This document shows, piece after piece, positions 49,135 to 62,200 of a stretch of 64,000 bases of DNA; position 1 is the first letter of the stretch, and each line of letters begins with the position of its first letter. The DNA is taken from contig JARKIF010000001.1 of assembly GCA_029378245.1 (NCBI GenBank), forward strand, positions 2,666,001 through 2,730,000. Direction: 5' to 3'. The translations under genes were made by a program, and so were the position numbers. Source of the DNA: Roridomyces roridus. Its lineage: Eukaryota > Basidiomycota > Agaricomycetes > Agaricales > Mycenaceae. The notes beneath the pieces were generated by a model. That model was given only the letters and a program-made list of their open reading frames with translations. It had not been told where the DNA came from and searched no databases.

Positions 49135-49146
49135 ATGCTAATCTTC
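49111..49146 (-). ncRNA. U6 snRNA gene, 3' half (interrupted)
   Basis: Read on the minus strand this is GAAGATTAGCATGACCCC followed by TGCACAAGGATGACACGC, which matches the highly conserved central and 3' part of spliceosomal U6 (AGC triad and the start of the internal stem-loop). Downstream on the minus strand a T5 run occurs near 49065-49069, a plausible Pol III stop. The 5' half is not adjacent but 1.2 kb upstream (50363-50408). As it stands it cannot give a normal U6 unless the intervening DNA is removed from the RNA. Confidence 0.8.
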
Positions 49147-50362
49147 GCGGAAGATACCACCACAGCGCGACCACCCGCTCCGCGGAAGATGCCAGGGAGA
49201 TGCGCTCAGCAGCAAAGTTCAAACAGACACGGCAAGTTTAGATGATATTGCCATACATATTTACATGGAACGTATGGAGGCTGTCTGTGGCTGCCGAGGT
49301 TCTGGACTTGGCTGATTGCGTCGTTGAAAGGAGGTGGAATGGGCAGAAGTTGCCTGGATGTGTGTAGCGGATCCGCGTTGTGGAGTGGTTACTGGCGAGG
49401 TCATCTTGAGAACTTTCAGTGTGGTTGCTGGGGAAACGACTCGAGAAAGTCAAGTCGTGGGGCTCGGTAGCAGAGTGAGAGACTGGCGCGCGTCCGAACT
49501 GTTGCAATGCAGAATGACCGAGGACTACAGGACCCGGAAAGCATTCCGAGAGCTGAGTTCTGAAAGTCGAGCCTGGTTGGTGCGGGTTTCGTCGGACGGT
49601 CATTCGTCTGATCGGTATGAGCGAGCGAGGACGGGGGGGTTGGAAGAGCCGGAAAGCGTTCTCGTCTCGAGTGTCGAGTGCTGGCGTCGTTGGGTAATAC
49701 GGGAGCTAATCGAGAAAGTGTGATAGCGTCGGTGAGAGACTGACGAGCGTCCGAATTGTTGCAATACAGAATGACCTGCCCGGAAAGCGAGCCTTGTTGG
49801 TCTCGTCGGGCGGTTGTTCGTCTCATTGAAATATGATGAGCGAGCGAGGACGGGGTGTATGGGTCGGAGGAGCAAGAGAGCGTCGCCAAGTGCCAGCGTA
49901 GTTGGGTAGTGTCATTGGGAACCGCCCAGCGGTGTCCGGGAGGTTGGTGTTCCACGACTACTCGAGAAAGTGTGATATCGTCAATGAGAGACTGGCGAGC
50001 TTCCGAATTGTTGGAATACATGGCCCGAATGACCGAGGAAAGCGTCCCAAAAAATCCACGACTATGGCCCGAATGACCGAGGAAAACGTCCCAAAAGATT
50101 GCGGAAAGCGTCGTTGGGTAATGCGCGTCATTGGGAACCGCCCAGCCGTGTCCGGGAGGTTTGTGGAATTCGTGTCATTGAGGTTGCGGGTAATGCGAGG
50201 TAATGCGTGGATGCACGGAATGATGGCCGACAAACGCTGACACGACAGGAAATATTGGTGCCAATGACACGCATTACCAGTCCAAAAGATTCACTGTCTA
50301 CAAAATTTCCTAAAAAGGCAACTGGCAAGCGTAAAATCACACGACTCAACCTCTTCTTGGGA
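49147..50362. other. 1,216-bp segment separating the two U6 halves
   Basis: Lies exactly between the U6 5' half and 3' half, both on the minus strand. GAAG is present at both edges (49143-49146 and 50363-50366), so it may be a target duplication or chance. Read in the U6 direction the segment begins TCCCAAG and ends TTCCGCGAAG, which is not a GT-AG intron shape. Most of it is occupied by a degenerate tandem repeat. No protein frame looks real. Confidence 0.6.
49430..50230. repeat. Degenerate tandem repeat, ~250-270 bp unit, three copies
   Basis: The block CGAGAAAGT...GAGAGACTG(G/A)CG(A/C)GC..TCCGAA(T/C)TGTTG(C/G)AAT(A/G)CA...GAATGACC recurs at 49441, 49711 and 49964 (starts about 270 and 253 bases apart). 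Secondary units are a 44-base tandem at about 50021-50095 (GGCCCGAATGACCGAGGAAA) and GTCATTGGGAACCGCCCAG at 49911 and 50127. The copies are diverged, with substitutions and indels. Satellite-like. Confidence 0.7.
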
Positions 50363-50408
50363 CTTCTCTGTATCGTTCCAATTTTTCGTATGACACCCCG
50401 AAGGGGTC
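50363..50408 (-). ncRNA. U6 snRNA gene, 5' half (interrupted)
   Basis: On the minus strand: GACCCCTTCGGGGTGTCATA (5' stem-loop ACCCCTTCGGGGT), then CGAAAAATTGGAACGATACA and GAGAAG. This is the 5' portion of U6, including the ACAGAGA box that pairs with the 5' splice site. The match stops precisely at AGAGAAG, the point where the 3' half (49146 downward) begins with GAAG. No clear TATA box is seen about 30 bases upstream. Confidence 0.82.
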
Positions 50409-50591
50409 AGAGGACCATGCAAAGTTGGGTAGACATCAACTGAATGATGTACCTCGTTCGGTAGACTGACTGTAATTGCGAAATTATTTACATCTCATGA
50501 GAGCATCGGGAACCTATCTCAAGTCACTCGTGTATATACATATTTCGTGCATGCAGAGTATGTCTATTGATTCGCATAATCGTTACAATCT

Positions 50592-53500
50592 TCACGCTCT
50601 CATCTCGGCCCTCGTTTTAACAGCCATCTTGATATCGTCCAAAGTTATCGAGGAATGGTCGCACATTCCGCGGAAAATCCCATCCGGGATCTGGAACAGC
50701 TTGGCCGGCGCGTCGAATTCCTGCAGCCAGTGAGAATTTGGCAAACCAAGGAACACAGGGCAACATACAGCTATCTCGCCCGCGTCCAGAACACATATCC
50801 GGTCGTAGGCAATAATTGTAGACAAACGGTGCGCAATGCAGAGTAGCGTGCGGTCTTCGAATTCCTGGGCAATCGTGTCTTGGATCTTGCGATCCGTTTC
50901 GTAATCGACTGAAGCAGTCGCTTCGTCAAGCACTAGGATTTTGGCGTCTTTGACCAGTGCACGAGCCAGCGAGACGAGGGAACGCTTTCAAGGATTTCAG
51001 CAACGCCACGTGAGTCTGGCAAAGCACACACCTGTCCCACGCTCAAGTTCCCTCCTTCGTCTTCAATAATTGTATCGAGCGTAAATTTGTTTACCGGGGT
51101 GCTCGATCCCTCGTCCTCTCCTCCTTCGTGTTTGACAGATTCCACCAAGTAGGATCGCCGTAACGCGTCCCAAAGAGTGGCGTCATCATGCAAGTCGAAC
51201 GGATCGAGGTTGGTTCTCAGAGTTCCGGAGAAAAGAAGCGGCTCTTGTGGGATGATGGCCAGTCCACTGCGGAGGTCGCCCAGCCCAACCTGAGAAATGT
51301 CGACTCCGTCGATGGTTATGGAACCGGAAGTGAGCTCCACAAGCCGGAACAAAGCTGGACACAATTAGCTGAGTGAGATTTGTGCAAGAGGAACTCGTAC
51401 CAGTCTAGGGAATCGTCAGCGGCGATTCATGTGAAAGAGTAATGACTTACCATCACACTGCTCTTACCTGCGCCAGTCCTACCGACAATGCCAATTTTCT
51501 CGCCCGCTATATCGAATCAATAACCGGGCTTTGAATTAAGGAAACAAGATACCTTGAACAGTCATCGAGATGCCTGGAGCACGTCAGAACTAGTGCACGC
51601 AAATGAGGAGGATACACACCTTTGATAACAGCGGGGAGCTCTGGTCGATATTTCAGGACCATGTCCTTGATCTCAATCTGGCCTTTGGACGGCCAAGGAG
51701 CAGCCGGCTTCCTGTCCGGGACTTCAATCGGCGCCTCTTGCTCGACGTCCGTAGAATAGTGCAAGACTCTTTCGACCGAGTTCATGTCGTTCTCCACTTC
51801 GGCACTCTGTCGGACCATCCAGCCGAAGCTGAGTAGGGTGTCAACACATGCAAGTCTTTCAAGTAAGAACGCACGCTTGTTGAACACTAAGGATATACGC
51901 CAGCACGACACCTGTCTGGGCCGGCGAGACGGTGAACCGTGTACCGATGGTGAGCATTGACACGACAAAGGTCAACAGAGAGCCGAGGAAATCAAGACGG
52001 ATGCCCAACCAACGCTATAATTCAGGTTAGGTCAAAGATCAGTGCTGGGTGCATTCACGCACTTGGTTGGTAACTGTCAGCCAGTACGCACTGTGTACAC
52101 CATCAATGGATGAATGGACAAGAAAGGAATTGGCGTACCGGTTCTCTGTATCTACAAGACGCCTATTATCTGCCAGGAAGCGATCGGAAACTCCATAAGC
52201 TCGGATCTACGGGCAGGTTCAGGTCGCCGATGTACTGCATAAATAGGACACACCGTAGCAAGACCACTGAGACTTTCGCTGAAGTGAGAATAGAGTGAGC
52301 TTCGGAGAAGAGCGTCTGGAAACCGTTGAGTGAATGAGAACATGAGGAGGGGAATGACAGCACCAAGCCTCTTGATCTCCCTGGCACTCGATCGATAGAA
52401 GGTTGCAAAGTAGAAGAATCCAAGGAAGATGCAGAATACTGCAATCAAGAACCATGGCAGAATAATGGCGATCAATATGACAGCTACGAGATCGAATGAG
52501 GCTCGAGTAAAGGGGTCCGGTCAAAAGTGACGTACCTCCAAGGATGTTGGCGAAAGTCGCAAAGAACATGCGCAAAGCTTCGCCCAGAGTACTGTCTATG
52601 GTGTCACAATCTTTGGTGAAACGATGCATAATACGTCCGAGTGGCTGGGCGGTTTATGAGCCGGGCTGGAAGAGGAAGAAATCGAGTACGAACCGTCGTG
52701 TCAAAGAAGGACATTGGCTGGAATGAAGGATCAGGGCCTGGGTCTTTTTTAGATGGAATGGGCTCACAGCATGCATGACACGCTTCAACGCTCCCTGGGA
52801 ATTAAATGAATGAAGATCAATCGAGGTCGGCTTCATGATTACCTTGTGTAGGTTTTGAGAGGCAAAGTAGGTGAGTAAGGCAAATGCGCTTCCCATGAAG
52901 AAGAACGTGAACGCCTGTGACACTCCAAGGGCTGCGTAGATGGCCATCTAGATAGAAGGGATTAGAACGATCGAAAGAGAAGTGAGCACCGTACATAGAA
53001 GCCTTCAGATCTAGGCCACTTCCTCTCCTGCCAGTAGACCAGCCAGTAGCTTGACATCGTATTGGAACCTTGCAAGAGAACAAGCGACATGATGATGAGG
53101 GGAACGATGATTTTGCCATTGCCAGCAACCAGATACGACCTGTAGACGTCCATGGAGATGGCGCCTACATTCCGCTCTTCGGCTTGCATGATAGTCGCGC
53201 CTTTGGCTTTCTTGCGGGCCTCGGCCTTGGCAGGAGAGGCCTCTTCCTCCTCCACTGCCCCTTCCGCGTCGCCATCAGACTGTTCCGTTGATCCGAACTC
53301 GGCAAAGAATCTGGCAAACTCTCCGTTCTTCTGCATCAACTCAGAATACGTGCCCCTGACGCAGTGTGAGTTGGGCCTCGAAACAAGTGAAACGACAGAG
53401 ACGTACCGCTCAGTGATGCGCCCATTCGCTATGGTCATGATATAGTCCACATGAGGCAGGAAATGCAGAGCGTGAGTAACAAGGACGCGTGTCTTTCCTT

Positions 53501-56474
53501 GGAGAGTGTTCTGAAGAACGTTGTGGAACACTGATTTGCCGACATGGGCATCCAGAGCACTCAGAGGATCCTACGCCGAATTGAGTTGCTGATATTTCAC
53601 AAGTCCGCTCGTACTCACATCAAAGATCTGTATTTCGCTGTCGGAGTATATCGAGCTGAGCCAACCAAGTCAGCTAAGCCGGGGAAGTCAGATGGGAGCG
53701 ACTCGCCGACATATGTTGACGCGCTGGCGTTGACCTCCCGATAGTGAAATCCCCTAACAAGACGATGGGCAATAATTCTCGTGGCTCAGATAATGTTCAC
53801 CTTTTCTCCGACCTGACGACGATATCAGCGAAAGCCTTTGGGTCAAGTAAGCTGAAAACTGACCTCCGTCATGTCGCCGTTGGGAAGCATATCGAGATCG
53901 GGTTGCAGGCAAGAATCATTGACCGCCTTCCAGTACCTGGCCTCGTCGAACTAAACCCACGATCAATTATCCGGCTAGAAATAGGGGGCAAGAACTCACC
54001 GGCAGACCAAAACAGATGTTGTCACGAATGGTGGCGTTCTGAGGATGATATTAACACAGTAACGACGAAGTAAATGTCCAAAACTTGCCTGAATCCAAGC
54101 GCTCTGAGGGCAATAACTGACGGAACCGCCGAATTTAGTGGACCCGGACGTTCTCCTCATTTCCCCAATCATACCCTGCAAAAGGGACGTCTTGCCGCTA
54201 CCCACCTAGTGCGGGTCAGAAGTCAAAATCACGGGGGTTATTGAAAGCACTTACCGCGCCGACAATGGCCACGAGCTGACCGCGTGGAATGGAGAACGAG
54301 ACATTTGTCATCTTGAAGACGTTCTCCTCTTCGACCTTGATTGCAGCCTTCTCCGGCTCGACTTTCTTCTTGCCCTTGCCTTTCTTGCTACTGCTTTGCT
54401 CTACCTCAGGCGGAGGTCCATCCCAGGTAAAGGTAGCGTTCTCCACTTCGATCGCGAACTTGAGATCCGGGTCCCGGATTTGCGCCTCCGTGAACGTTTC
54501 GGCCACAAAGACGTCGTATAAGCGATGGCTCGCGTTGAGGGCGTCGGCGATTGAGCTAAAAGAGACGGCTTGATGGAAACTTAGGTGTGAAAACTAACGA
54601 AAGCAGCTGACGCACGCAAACTGAAGGGAGGGGAGGTCAAGAGAAGAAAGATTAGGCAGTTTAGGACGTACAACATAAGAGGAAGACGAAGCAGATTGAA
54701 GAGCGTCAACGAGGCAAAAAGAGTCGAAGCCTGGAGGGTGTGTCCCGTCAACGAGTAAGTAACAAAGGACAGGACAGACGCCAGGGCTATGAGGCATCAG
54801 AACCACTTCTGAAACACCAGAGAAGATTTACCGGGCATGGACATGGCCACAGCGTTGGTTCCCGATCTTAAAAGTAGCAACGACCGTATATAGCTGAGAA
54901 GGGGTCAGTCAAAGTTCCGTTTCCATGATAGAAACGAACGCCATTTCCTTCTGCCGATATCCACTGATTCGTGCAAGGAAGGGTGCTTGCCAGTTGAACA
55001 ATTTGAGGATTTTCATCCCTCCAAGAAGCTCTTGGAGCAACTTGGATCGCTTGTCTGTCCAGAACTACTTGGTGTCAGAGAAAGAAGGCATCAAGGCTAT
55101 TTCATCACCATTGACTTTTGTCGGAAGATGAAGAGCTTCTTCATCACTCTTGTTTGGACTGGAGTGGCGAGAACGAAGAAGGCGAATCCACAGAGCTAGA
55201 TACGCTCAGCTACCACGTTTCTCGCAAGGTAGGGGCTTACTGCGCTTGGACCCAAGTTGATGATCTGCGGACATGGTGGTTAGTCCCATCATGCGATTTC
55301 CTTTGATTTGCACAGACCAAGAGAATGAGGCAGATGACCATCTGAATCGGGGCGGTCCAAGCCTAGAGAGGTGTAAGTACAGACCGAGGTCAAGACACCG
55401 AAGCACTCCCCATATGAAAGAATCCTGCGCAAAAGTCAATGCGCGAGACATCCGAGGAGATGTGGTTGACGAGTTTGCCATTCGTGAGCGTAGTGCGAGC
55501 TCGGGTTGTGAGGCGCAGGGACCGTGAATAAATGGCGGTGATGAGGCCTCCCCGAACAAGGACACCGGTAGACATGGCGCGGTAGAAGAATTGGTGCGTG
55601 CATATAGACCCAATGAACTGCATCAAAAGCCTAGACAGTGTTCAGAAATATATGCGGTAATGCGAAATGAATGCATACAGGGCAATAGCCAGACCTATGC
55701 CATGGCCAATGGGAGGTGCTTCACGGCCCTCCTGATGTGCAGCATACGAAGTGGAGGCAAACTGAATTATCGCTTTGACGACAAGAGGACTACAAAGGGT
55801 TAGCGCAAGAATGCATAATGTAGACCACTAACCTCGTAATCTGAGCAGTGTCTCCAACGACTTTGAACGCCCCACCCACCCAGAACCACCATTTTATGCT
55901 ATCGTTCATGGCCCAAATCAGACTTGCTTTTCGTTTACCATCACTTTCCCTCCACCGTTTCTCTCGCTCCGCCCTCTTGCCTCTGATCGTCCACCAAATT
56001 GAACGGTGCCAGCCGGGTTTGATTTCACCACTGGCAAGACGCTCATTGTACTCTGTCGCCTCTTTGTGCCTCCTATCGAACGAAGCAGTGATCTTGTCTG
56101 CAATGAGAGCAGACGCGCGTTCGTCTCCGAGCTTGTACAAATCCGTCGCCTCGAGCGGCCTCGCGTATCCCAAGGCAAGCAAAGGCGTAATCCAGCCAAA
56201 GAAGAGCAGATTCCACCAAGCAGTACTGAGTTCGGGTGACAACTCGGCGTCTTCGAGGGTACCGTGCGGGGGCAGCGGCGGCTTCGTCGAAGTGAACGGC
56301 ACACGAGTGTACCTGCAAAGTTCACGTCATGAAACAGCCATGGTGTCGCAATCGCACTTACCATGATCGTTCATACGGCACCAACGCATCGCCCATCGCC
56401 TTCGGCTTTTCGTCCGCTACGTCCGTCGACGTGCTCGACGACGTCCTCGATGGTGCACGTTCCGATCCAGGCAT
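50592..56474 (-). CDS. YOR1: ABCC-type (YOR1/MRP-like) ABC transporter 1
   Basis: A full-length ABCC transporter with many introns. Start [14 protein letters not shown] at 56474; a cytosolic N-tail; [18 protein letters not shown] and TMD1; NBD1 with [34 protein letters not shown] and [20 protein letters not shown]2; NBD2 with [50 protein letters not shown] and IAHRLSTI. The NLSVGQ form is normal for NBD2 of this group. There is no N-terminal TMD0, as in Yor1. The intron between the NBD1 signature and Walker B is a GC-AG intron (53656-53706); with it the frame is intact (VNICRSIYSD). By family it exports drugs or organic anions at the plasma membrane. Its last bases are duplicated beside the myosin gene. 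Confidence 0.9.
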
Positions 56475-56655
56475 GGTAGGGGACGGAAAGAGAGGGCGCG
56501 TGGAAACGTGTTACACATTTGCCTCGGAGGGTCTCTGCCGCGGCGAGGTTAGTCAGACATACACGGAGGATCGGGTCGGGAACACCGCCGGCACGCTCCA
56601 CTTTTTATCTAATCAATCGTACGTTCCTGGCGCGTACAGGAATAGGATAAATACT

Positions 56656-59096
56656 CTACCGACCGTAAACCTCCTTCAACTGACCGAGTGCGCCCTGCGT
56701 CGGAGTCAGTAACGAGCAGGACTCAGAATGGTTCAAATCACCTCGTAATGGAGAGCAAGCGACTTGAGCTCTTCCTCCTTGACTTTCATCCGCTTCACCT
56801 TGTCCAGATGATCCGCATCTCTAAGCATACCCTTGAAATACTTTGCCTGCAGGCAAATCAGCGTGAGGACCAAGGCGAGAATGAGAACGCACCTCCTGCT
56901 CCTCAACAAGCGCCCACGCATCTCCCGCCCGTCCAGCTCGCGCAGTCCTCCCCACCCGATGCACATATTTCCGCATATCTACGGGCACATCATAACTCAC
57001 CACGTGAGAAACGTGGCTGATATCAATTCCCCGGGATATCAAGTCGGAACATACGAGACTGCAGATTGTAAGCTTCGACAAAGAGACGGTCTCAAACGGC
57101 TCACATCTGTATCTCCTTGGCCCTAAACTTTTCTAGAATTAATTTCCGTTCGCTCGCGCTGAGGTCACTAGAATAGGCACGGGCAACGACCACCGCCGTC
57201 GGCTCCCCGTCTGGTCCTTTTCGTTTGGCAGCATCGAAAAATTCAAAAAGCCGGACTAATCGCGCTGTTGACTCGGCTGATTTTGTGAATACCAGCGCGT
57301 TCGTGACGTTGTGGTTGTACACGAGATGGAAAAAGACCAGTGGCTTCATCGAGGCCTCGCAGACCAGCATGTGCTCCTAAGAACGGTATGAGTGGGGCAC
57401 CAAGCAGACAAACGAGTACTCGCCGTTAGCGTAGCAGGCATCGTGAACTTGTCCATAGCCACATCCAGAACCCCATCCGTCTCCTTCTTCTCTTGTACAA
57501 CGAAATACTTGGGATCTCGCAATTCGAGGGCCGCAAGTTTCCCAGGGTCCCGCGTCAGCGTTGCAGAGAACAAGAGTTTCTGACACGACGATTCCTTCCG
57601 CTCTGTAACAAACGAAGGGAAATCGGTGTAGGGGAGCAATGAACGGAAGGCCGGCGCAACGGCGTCAGGGCGCTGAAGAAAGCCGTGTGGAACAGGCTGT
57701 CGGCCAGAGGGCGGACGCGTCGCAGCGAGCACTCGTACCAGCCAGTCTTGGAACGACTGCGCTAAAAGCCGATCGGCCTCGTCTATGACCTGTCGATGTT
57801 ACCAGCGGAAATGTTAACAGAAGAAAGAGACGGACAAGGAATCTCAGATGTTGCAGAGAGAAATTTGGGGTCCCGTTCAGATGGTCGATTAGCCTTCCGG
57901 GCGTACATACGAGGATGTCGACCTTACTGGACCCACCGGCAAGGCTGTGGAGATGTAAGCCCAAACTCAATAACAGCGAACGTACTTACTCAGTGGTCTT
58001 GTCGGCTACCAGTTGAGATTGCTCGTGCGAGAAGGAATGCTGACCAGTCGCCGTGCCGATCTGCAGCCCGTCAATCGGGTTTGGATAACTTAAGAGAGAT
58101 CACGAACCTTGAGACCGCGTCCTTTCCCAACGGCGTCAAAAGTCTCGCGAACTTGTGTAACCAAATCTCGCGTCGGAAGCACAATAAGAGCGCGTAGACG
58201 AGTGACGACTCGGACAGAGAGGATCTGAAAGTTGCCAAGACGGGTCTCGGATCGTTAGATAATCCCTCACCTCAACGATGGGCACGACATAAGCCAGAGT
58301 TTTGCCGCTTCCTGTTGGCGCCGAGACACAGACATCTCGTGGAGGATCAAAGGGGAGATATAATGCCCGTTGTAGGGGATTTCGAGGAAGTAGGAAAGGG
58401 AGCAGACTCGTTTGCACTACACAGGGTCAAATAAGGTCAATGCAACAGGAGAAAGGCAACGCACCCGCAAAAAGCTCGACAATGCCCAATTCCGCCAGAC
58501 GTTTCCGAGTCCTCTCACTTACACCAGTGCCGCCGTCATCCTCTCCGTCAGGTGGTATAGGCAAAAGGCCCGCAGAGTCGACAATCTCGGCCTCGACCAG
58601 GGCCTGATCGAGGCCCTGCAGAGCCAGGACAGATTTTGAAGGCGCGTCAGGAAGAGCTGGTCGGGGGAAAGAGGGGAGGGTGCGCAACGCTGCTGGAGGT
58701 TCGGGTTCGGGCTCTTGCGTAGGTGGTTCGGGCTCCACCATCTCCACATCGCCCTCTTTGGCCACCTCCAACTGCAGTTTTCGTCTTTTTTTCGGCCGTG
58801 TCTCCTTCCGAGGCTTCTCTGCTGGCTCGGTTTCCATTTGTTGATCGTCTTTTGCGTCCACCTCGGGGACAGCGTCTACGTCTGCATCGGCGGCATCTTC
58901 TCCTTCATCCTCAGATCCAGCGGCGGGACCGTTCGCCGCCTTGCCCTTATTGCTTTTTCTGCGCTGCTTTTTCCGTTTCAAATAATTTTGCTTCGCCTTG
59001 GTTTTTTCCTGTCTCGGAAATGAACGCTGAGGTCTCGACAGTGGGCAACAGACCCACTTTACCCTTTTCTGCGGTGTTGGCAGCCACCGAAACCAT
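56656..59096 (-). CDS. DBP6: DEAD-box RNA helicase, Dbp6/DDX51 type
   Basis: About 700 residues. Start [13 protein letters not shown] at 59096; a 49-nt intron with a GTGGGT donor leads to [19 protein letters not shown]. The N-terminus is highly charged with acidic and basic tracts. Helicase motifs: [17 protein letters not shown] (I), VLPTRDL (Ia), TPGRLIDHL (Ib), VIDEADRLL (II), LFSATLT (III), [10 protein letters not shown] (V) and [15 protein letters not shown] (VI). The late motif I position and PTRDL fit Dbp6/DDX51, a nucleolar helicase of 60S ribosome assembly. The last intron leads to [12 protein letters not shown] and a stop at 56656. It sits between two ABCC genes, 181 bases from the first, with no evident functional link. 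Confidence 0.88.
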
Positions 59097-59253
59097 TGCG
59101 AGTGAGGGATACAGAAAGGGCAAGATCGCGCTCAGCAGATTTGATTGATTGATCTTGACGCGCTCCATGCTTATTTCCGCCTTCAACTGACTAGCTAGTA
59201 GTAGAAAAGCGCCCATAATATTTAGAACATCACAAATCCAGTATACTAAGTGG

Positions 59254-62200
59254 CTAGTTCGTGATCTCACGGTCGTATAGCGAAGCCTTCTCTATGTCTC
59301 CAGAACTGATGTTACTTTTTTCGCACAAACCGCGGAAGATGCTGTCTGGCTTGTTGAAGAGCGCCAATGGCGTGTCGAATTCCTAAAGAATCTAATCAGG
59401 ACCGTGCTTTTTCAGGGCGTGATCGGACGAACCGCAATGTTACCAGAGTCGAGGACCAGAATCCTGTCATAGGAGATAATTGTTCTCAGTCGATCTACAG
59501 GGTATCAGTACTGCAAGTGCCAGTTGATTTAAAGACACCTACGAGCGATACAAAGCAGGGTGTTGTCTTTGAACTGAGTTTGAATCGTCCGCTGTATTTT
59601 GTGGTCCGTCTCTAGATCGACGGAAGCCCTGAAATGCAGTGAGAAATGGAGGTCAACTTCAAAACAAGCCAGCATACTCACGTCGCCTCGTCCAAAATGA
59701 CAACCCTGGAATCTTTGACCTAATCACTCGTCAGAATACTTCCCTTCTCCGGGATGAATACACACCAAGGCGCGTGCAAGACTGAGCAAACTTCTCTCCC
59801 CGACACTCAGGTTGGCTCCGTCAATCTCAACAACGGTATCGAGGCCAATTCTATTCCTAGGAATTTCCCCGTGGGAGTCGAGGGTCGAAATCGGTGTTGA
59901 CGTTCCAGATTCCACGAGGAACGAGCGGCGAAGGGCGTCCCAGAGACGCGCGTCATCGTATCTGCCGAATGGATCCAGCACAGTTCGTACCGTGCCGCTG
60001 AATAGAATCGGCTGGGTGCAAATGAGAATTGGACCAAAGAAATCGCAACCGTGGGAAACGCACATCCTGAGGAATGATGGAAATCCTCGAGCGGAGATCT
60101 TTCAATCCAATCTTGGCAATATCAACGCTGAAGAAGAGAGATGAATACGCGCATGGCCAGAATGACATGTCAACTCACCCATCAACAAGAATCTGGCCAG
60201 AATACTCGACGATCCTGAGTAACGTCAAAGCCAAAGATGACTTTCCCGACCCAGTCCTTCCGACTAGAGCGATCTTTTCTCCGGCATGAATACTGAACGA
60301 AATTCCGTGCAAAACATTCGGCAGCCCCGGGCGGTAGCTCATTTCGACTTTCTTGAACTCGATGGCGCCCTGTTGAGGCCACTCCGCCGGCGGTTCGACA
60401 TCCTTGCTGCTCTCGTATGCGGCCTCTTGGGGGATGAGGTCAGTGCGGCTGTAGTGGACCACTGCGTTGAAATGTTGAAAGACATGTTGATCAACATGCA
60501 TAACTGGTGACTCACCTCGTTCGACAGCGTTCATATTGTTCTGGGTAAATCTGAATACTCCGTGCATTTATAATACTTGGAGCAACTCACCTCAAGCTCG
60601 GCAGATTGCCGCGTCACCAGACCGCACAGCTGGGTGAGTTGAGCTGAGCAAGTATGTTCAACATTCCACTCGTTCGACTACTTGGCACTTACTGGTGTAG
60701 GTCAAAACCAACCCAATCTGCGCCGGACTGATATTCGAAACGCCGATGACGGCGAATAAAGCCACCTAACTCGAATTATTCACGTGTCTTTCAAAGGGAA
60801 ATCAACGCACGACAAAGACCATCACAGCACCGCACATGTCAAGCCTGATAGAAAGCCATCTACCGCACACCGTCCGTTAGATAGAGAGCAGAGAGACGAA
60901 AACAACCCGTACCGTTGGACGGTGACCGTCAAAAACAACGCCCGGTTCTCAAGGTCGATATAGTATCTATTATTTTCCACGAAACGTGGGATCTCTCCGT
61001 AGCTGCGGATTGTGGGGAGGCCGGTGAGAGATTCCGCTAGATGGGCATAGAGAACGGAGCGCAGCATGGCATCTTTAGCGAGATTAGTGCAAGAAAATCA
61101 AGTCTTTCTGGTGTATACCGAGTCGCTAAATACGAAAGTTAGAAAGCGACGAAACCAAGTTTGATAGGATTACCTTCAATTCACGAGCACTGGCTCGGTA
61201 GAACGCTGCAAAATAATTGTACCCGCAAGCGATGAAAAACGCCGGTATAACTGGGCGCTGTTAATCGGCCAGGAGCAGCCCAGGTTAAAGCCACGCACTG
61301 AAATAATGCTCTAGGATGGAAATGAGGATGATGGCCCCGGTGAGGTTCGACAGGACCAGCGCGACTGGAAAATGTCAGTCAACTGCTTCTCAAAGTGATA
61401 TTGGACGTACACATCCGCAATGACACTGGGAAAAATATTGTTAGTCGAGTTCTGCATGTGTGCTTTGCGCGCTTACTGGACAGGGTATTATCAATCGTGT
61501 CGATATCTTTGCCAAAAACTCCCAGGATACGTCCCATAGGCTGCAATGGATAAGTAAACGGAGACCACAAAACCTCCAAAGACTTACGGTCGTATCTAAT
61601 CACACGTTAACTCGGTGCTGCACAATTTGACAAAAAACTTACCAAAGAAAGACATGGGAGCGAACAAAATATTCTGCACCGAAGCGTGATGCAAGTTGAC
61701 CGCTGCTTTCATGGACAAAATGTCGATTGAAATACCCCTGGGAGCGCCATGAGACAAGAACGAAAACAGAGAGAAGCAAACATACATGAGAAACGTGAAC
61801 GAAGCTTGCCCGACACCGAGGCAAGCATACAGCGTTTGGTAGAATGAGAATGGTTTATTGAACTCACTGAGCCATTGTTAGCGAACTCCAAGGAAAAGGA
61901 GGGACGGACTTTGATTGCCACCAAACCAAAGTGTACGAGCTGATGATCTGACACGCTTGCATCCCGAGAACAGCCAGTATCACGAATAGCATCGTGTAGA
62001 ACCCCCCTCCGGCCTTGACATAGCGGCCATAAACTAGATGATCGTCAAATCAAGACCAAGTGAATTAGACGCCACGCACCGGACCAAGGGACAGAGCCCG
62101 TCGTACGCTTCTCCTTTGTAATGAGCTTGCCCGCAACCTTTCCCGTCCCCGCCGACTTGGTCACGGAAACAGTCGCCGTGTTCGACTGATTACCCTCCGA

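Noticed and set aside
49430..50230. CRISPR-like array
   Set aside because: Repeats are long, few and diverged, without unique spacers, in a eukaryotic genome.
49147..50362. Ordinary mRNA-type intron in U6
   Set aside because: Introns here are about 45-65 nt with GT or GC donors; this interval is 1,216 bp, starts TCCC in the U6 direction and contains tandem repeats.
53656..53760. Apparent frameshift in NBD1 of ABC transporter 1
   Set aside because: A GT-AG intron gives a broken frame, but a GC-AG intron with the donor two bases further joins signature and Walker B perfectly, so the gene is intact.
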